The notes beneath the pieces are model-generated. The model was given only the letters and a program-made list of their open reading frames with translations, was not told where the DNA came from and did not search any database. Source: Plantibacter flavus (GTDB lineage: Bacteria > Actinomycetota > Actinomycetes > Actinomycetales > Microbacteriaceae). Taken from it: 64,000 nt of DNA. The position numbers and the translations under genes were made by a program. Shown here in pieces: positions 62,546 to 64,000 of the stretch. The stretch is taken from positions 248,001-312,000 of the forward strand of contig NZ_FXAP01000002.1 of NCBI RefSeq assembly GCF_900177615.1. The letters are read 5' to 3'. Position 1 is the first letter of the stretch, and each line of letters begins with the position of its first letter.

Positions 62546-62576
62546 CGCCCATCCGCCCTCGTCGGGCGGGTGGGCG
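62546..62576 (+). terminator. Hairpin terminator of the lipoprotein gene
   Basis: CGCCCATCCGCCC and GGGCGGGTGGGCG form a 13-base-pair stem with one G-T pair and a TCGTC loop, followed by TTCG. It lies 21 bases after the stop. Confidence 0.7.
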
Positions 62577-62699
62577 TTCGTGCGCGTCGGGTCGGCTGCG
62601 CTGGCACGATGAGACCTCCGGCGCCCCGCGCATCAACCGATCGGTGGATACGAGGATCAGCCCCTCCACCGCTACCGGTGCGGGCCGCAGCGGACGAGC

Positions 62700-63632
62700 A
62701 TGGACACCATGAGCACACGACCGATCATCGAGGTCCGCGGACTGCGCAAGCAGTACGGCGATTTCACCGCCGTCGACGGGGTCTCCTTCGAGATCCACCC
62801 GGGCGAGACCTTCGCCCTCCTCGGCCCGAACGGTGCCGGGAAGAGCACCACGATCGAGATCCTCGAGGGCTACCGGCACCGGACGGGCGGCGAGGCGAGC
62901 GTCCTCGGGGTCGACCCGGCGAAGGGCGGTCTCGACTGGAAGGCCCGCCTCGGCATCGTCCTCCAGTCGAGCGCCGAGGCCGCCAACGTCACGGTCCGGG
63001 AGCAGCTCGCGCAGTTCGCCCGGTACTACGCGGACCCGCGGGACGTGGACGAGGTCATCGAGGCGGTCGGGCTCACGAGCAAGGCGGGCACGCGCATCGG
63101 CAAGCTCTCGGGTGGCCAGCGTCGTCGGGTGGACGTCGCCCTCGGGGTGGTCGGCCGCCCAGCCCTCCTCTTCCTCGACGAGCCGACGACCGGGTTCGAC
63201 CCCGAGGCGCGTCGACAGTTCTGGGAGCTCATCCGCTCGCTCAAACGCGACGGCACGACCATCCTCCTCACCACCCACTACCTCGACGAAGCCGCCCAGC
63301 TCGCCGACCGCGTCGCCGTCATCGCGGCGGGTCGGCTCGTGGAGATCGGCGCGGTCGACGAGATCGGCGGTGGCGATGCCCGGATCCCCGTGGTGCGCTG
63401 GCGCGACGAGCACGGCCTCCACGAGGAACGGACCGAGGCACCCGCCGCACGGGTCGCCGAGCTCACGGCGACCCTGGGCGGAGAACCGCGCGACCTGGAG
63501 GTCATCCGTCCGAGCCTCGAGGACATCTACCTCGGACTCGTCCACGCGGCCGACTCCGCTGCGACGTCAGTCACCCCATCCGAAGCACCGTCACCGACCA
63601 CACAGGTCACCACGACAGGAGTCGGCGCATGA
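62700..63632 (+). CDS. ABC exporter ATP-binding protein (DrrA/CcmA type)
   Basis: A 310-residue ATPase with Walker A LGPNGAGKSTT, signature SGGQRRRVDVAL, Walker B LLFLDEPTTGFD and H-loop TTHYLDEAAQLADR, followed by a C-terminal extension of about 90 residues as in DrrA-like exporters. It powers the membrane subunit encoded next. The ATG at 62700 or 62709 could start the protein; GGACGAG precedes the first. Its stop overlaps the permease ATG (ATGA). Confidence 0.93.
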   Translation: MDTMSTRPIIEVRGLRKQYGDFTAVDGVSFEIHPGETFALLGPNGAGKSTTIEILEGYRHRTGGEASVLGVDPAKGGLDWKARLGIVLQSSAEAANVTVREQLAQFARYYADPRDVDEVIEAVGLTSKAGTRIGKLSGGQRRRVDVALGVVGRPALLFLDEPTTGFDPEARRQFWELIRSLKRDGTTILLTTHYLDEAAQLADRVAVIAAGRLVEIGAVDEIGGGDARIPVVRWRDEHGLHEERTEAPAARVAELTATLGGEPRDLEVIRPSLEDIYLGLVHAADSAATSVTPSEAPSPTTQVTTTGVGA

Positions 63633-64000
63633 TCTCCATCGACCGCACCACGAAACCGCTCGTCCCGGCACTCCCCCGCGGACGCACCCTCCGGCTCGGA
63701 GCCAGCCGGATCGGCTACGAGACCCGCATCTACTTCCGGTCCGGCGACCAGGTGTTCTTCACCTTCCTCTTCCCCGTCGTGATGCTCGCGATCTTCTCGA
63801 CCGCGTTCAGCGCGATGGGGAACGTGGGCGAGGCACCCGACGGTACCGGCGGGGTCAGTCAGGCCGCCTTCTACCTGCCCGGCATGATCGCCGCGGGCAT
63901 CCTCCTCTCGGGCGTTCAGAACCTCGCGACCGACATCGCGACGGAGAAGAGCGATGGCACGCTCAAGCGCCTCGGCGGCAGCCCGCTCCCGGTGATCTCC
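63629..64000 (+). CDS. ABC-2 type transporter permease (3' end cut by window edge)
   Basis: The first 124 codons of a membrane subunit of the DrrB/ABC-2 family. The frame is open to the last base. A polar N-terminus is followed by YETRIYFRSGDQVFFTFLFP and a first helix, then FYLPGMIAAGILLSGVQNLATDIATEKSDGTLKRL, which is the typical ABC-2 stretch before the second helix. The ATG overlaps the ATPase stop, so both subunits are co-translated. The substrate is unknown. Confidence 0.88.
   Translation, partial: MISIDRTTKPLVPALPRGRTLRLGASRIGYETRIYFRSGDQVFFTFLFPVVMLAIFSTAFSAMGNVGEAPDGTGGVSQAAFYLPGMIAAGILLSGVQNLATDIATEKSDGTLKRLGGSPLPVIS

Overview
The window comes from a high-GC Gram-positive chromosome. 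Most genes end their codons in G or C, start codons GTG and TTG are used, stops and starts overlap as ATGA or GTGA inside operons, and several genes look leaderless. Short inverted repeats with the core CTGAGCCTGTCGAAG lie between operons. With a plant-polysaccharide gene complement, this points to an actinobacterium of the Microbacteriaceae type, probably plant-associated. The genus is an inference and cannot be fixed from the sequence. No rRNA, tRNA, CRISPR array, transposase or phage gene was recognised.

Layout. (1) 1-6724: a tightly coupled plus-strand operon, cut by the left edge. It encodes a PLP aminotransferase, a 3-hydroxybenzoate-6-hydroxylase-like flavin monooxygenase, a gentisate-1,2-dioxygenase-like bicupin, a FemAB/GNAT-like acyltransferase, an ATP-grasp ligase and an MFS exporter. 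It looks like a small natural-product (amide or peptide) pathway and its base composition is less G/C-rich than the rest. (2) 6729-9299: a quinone reductase-like flavoprotein, a VanZ-RDD membrane protein and a TetR regulator. (3) 9481-24921: a glycan-use locus with a family-5 binding protein, a Dpp/Opp-type importer (including a permease-ATPase fusion), GH3, GH78 rhamnosidase, an apiosidase-like enzyme, an orphan small protein behind its own good promoter, and GH20 hexosaminidase. (4) 25380-33911, minus strand: a compact four-gene operon encoding a one-module polyketide synthase (KS-AT-ACP) fused to an alpha-oxoamine synthase, an MmpL-type exporter, an Acg-like nitroreductase and a phosphopantetheinyl transferase. 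This is the best candidate for an undescribed biosynthetic system. (5) 34164-38412: dienelactone hydrolase, glycyl-tRNA synthetase, a membrane-anchored esterase and a small membrane protein. (6) 38449-46080: a LacI-controlled sugar importer (no ATPase) with two Gfo/Idh/MocA oxidoreductases and a ThuA-like protein, with two matching operators around the promoter. (7) 46137-56869: housekeeping and assorted genes, including pepA, argG, an M13 peptidase and a DedA-rhomboid-DUF2156 fusion. (8) 56937-60387, minus strand: a WXG100-like gene broken by a -1 frameshift, followed by four tandem paralogous lipoproteins, which resembles a type VII effector with a duplicated immunity array. (9) 60510-64000: MATE exporter, a lipoprotein and an ABC exporter cut by the right edge.

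How they work together: the catabolic blocks (3 and 6) each pair a local regulator with an importer and intracellular enzymes. The two biosynthetic blocks (1 and 4) each pair assembly enzymes with a dedicated exporter. Block 8 combines a candidate secreted protein with surface lipoproteins.
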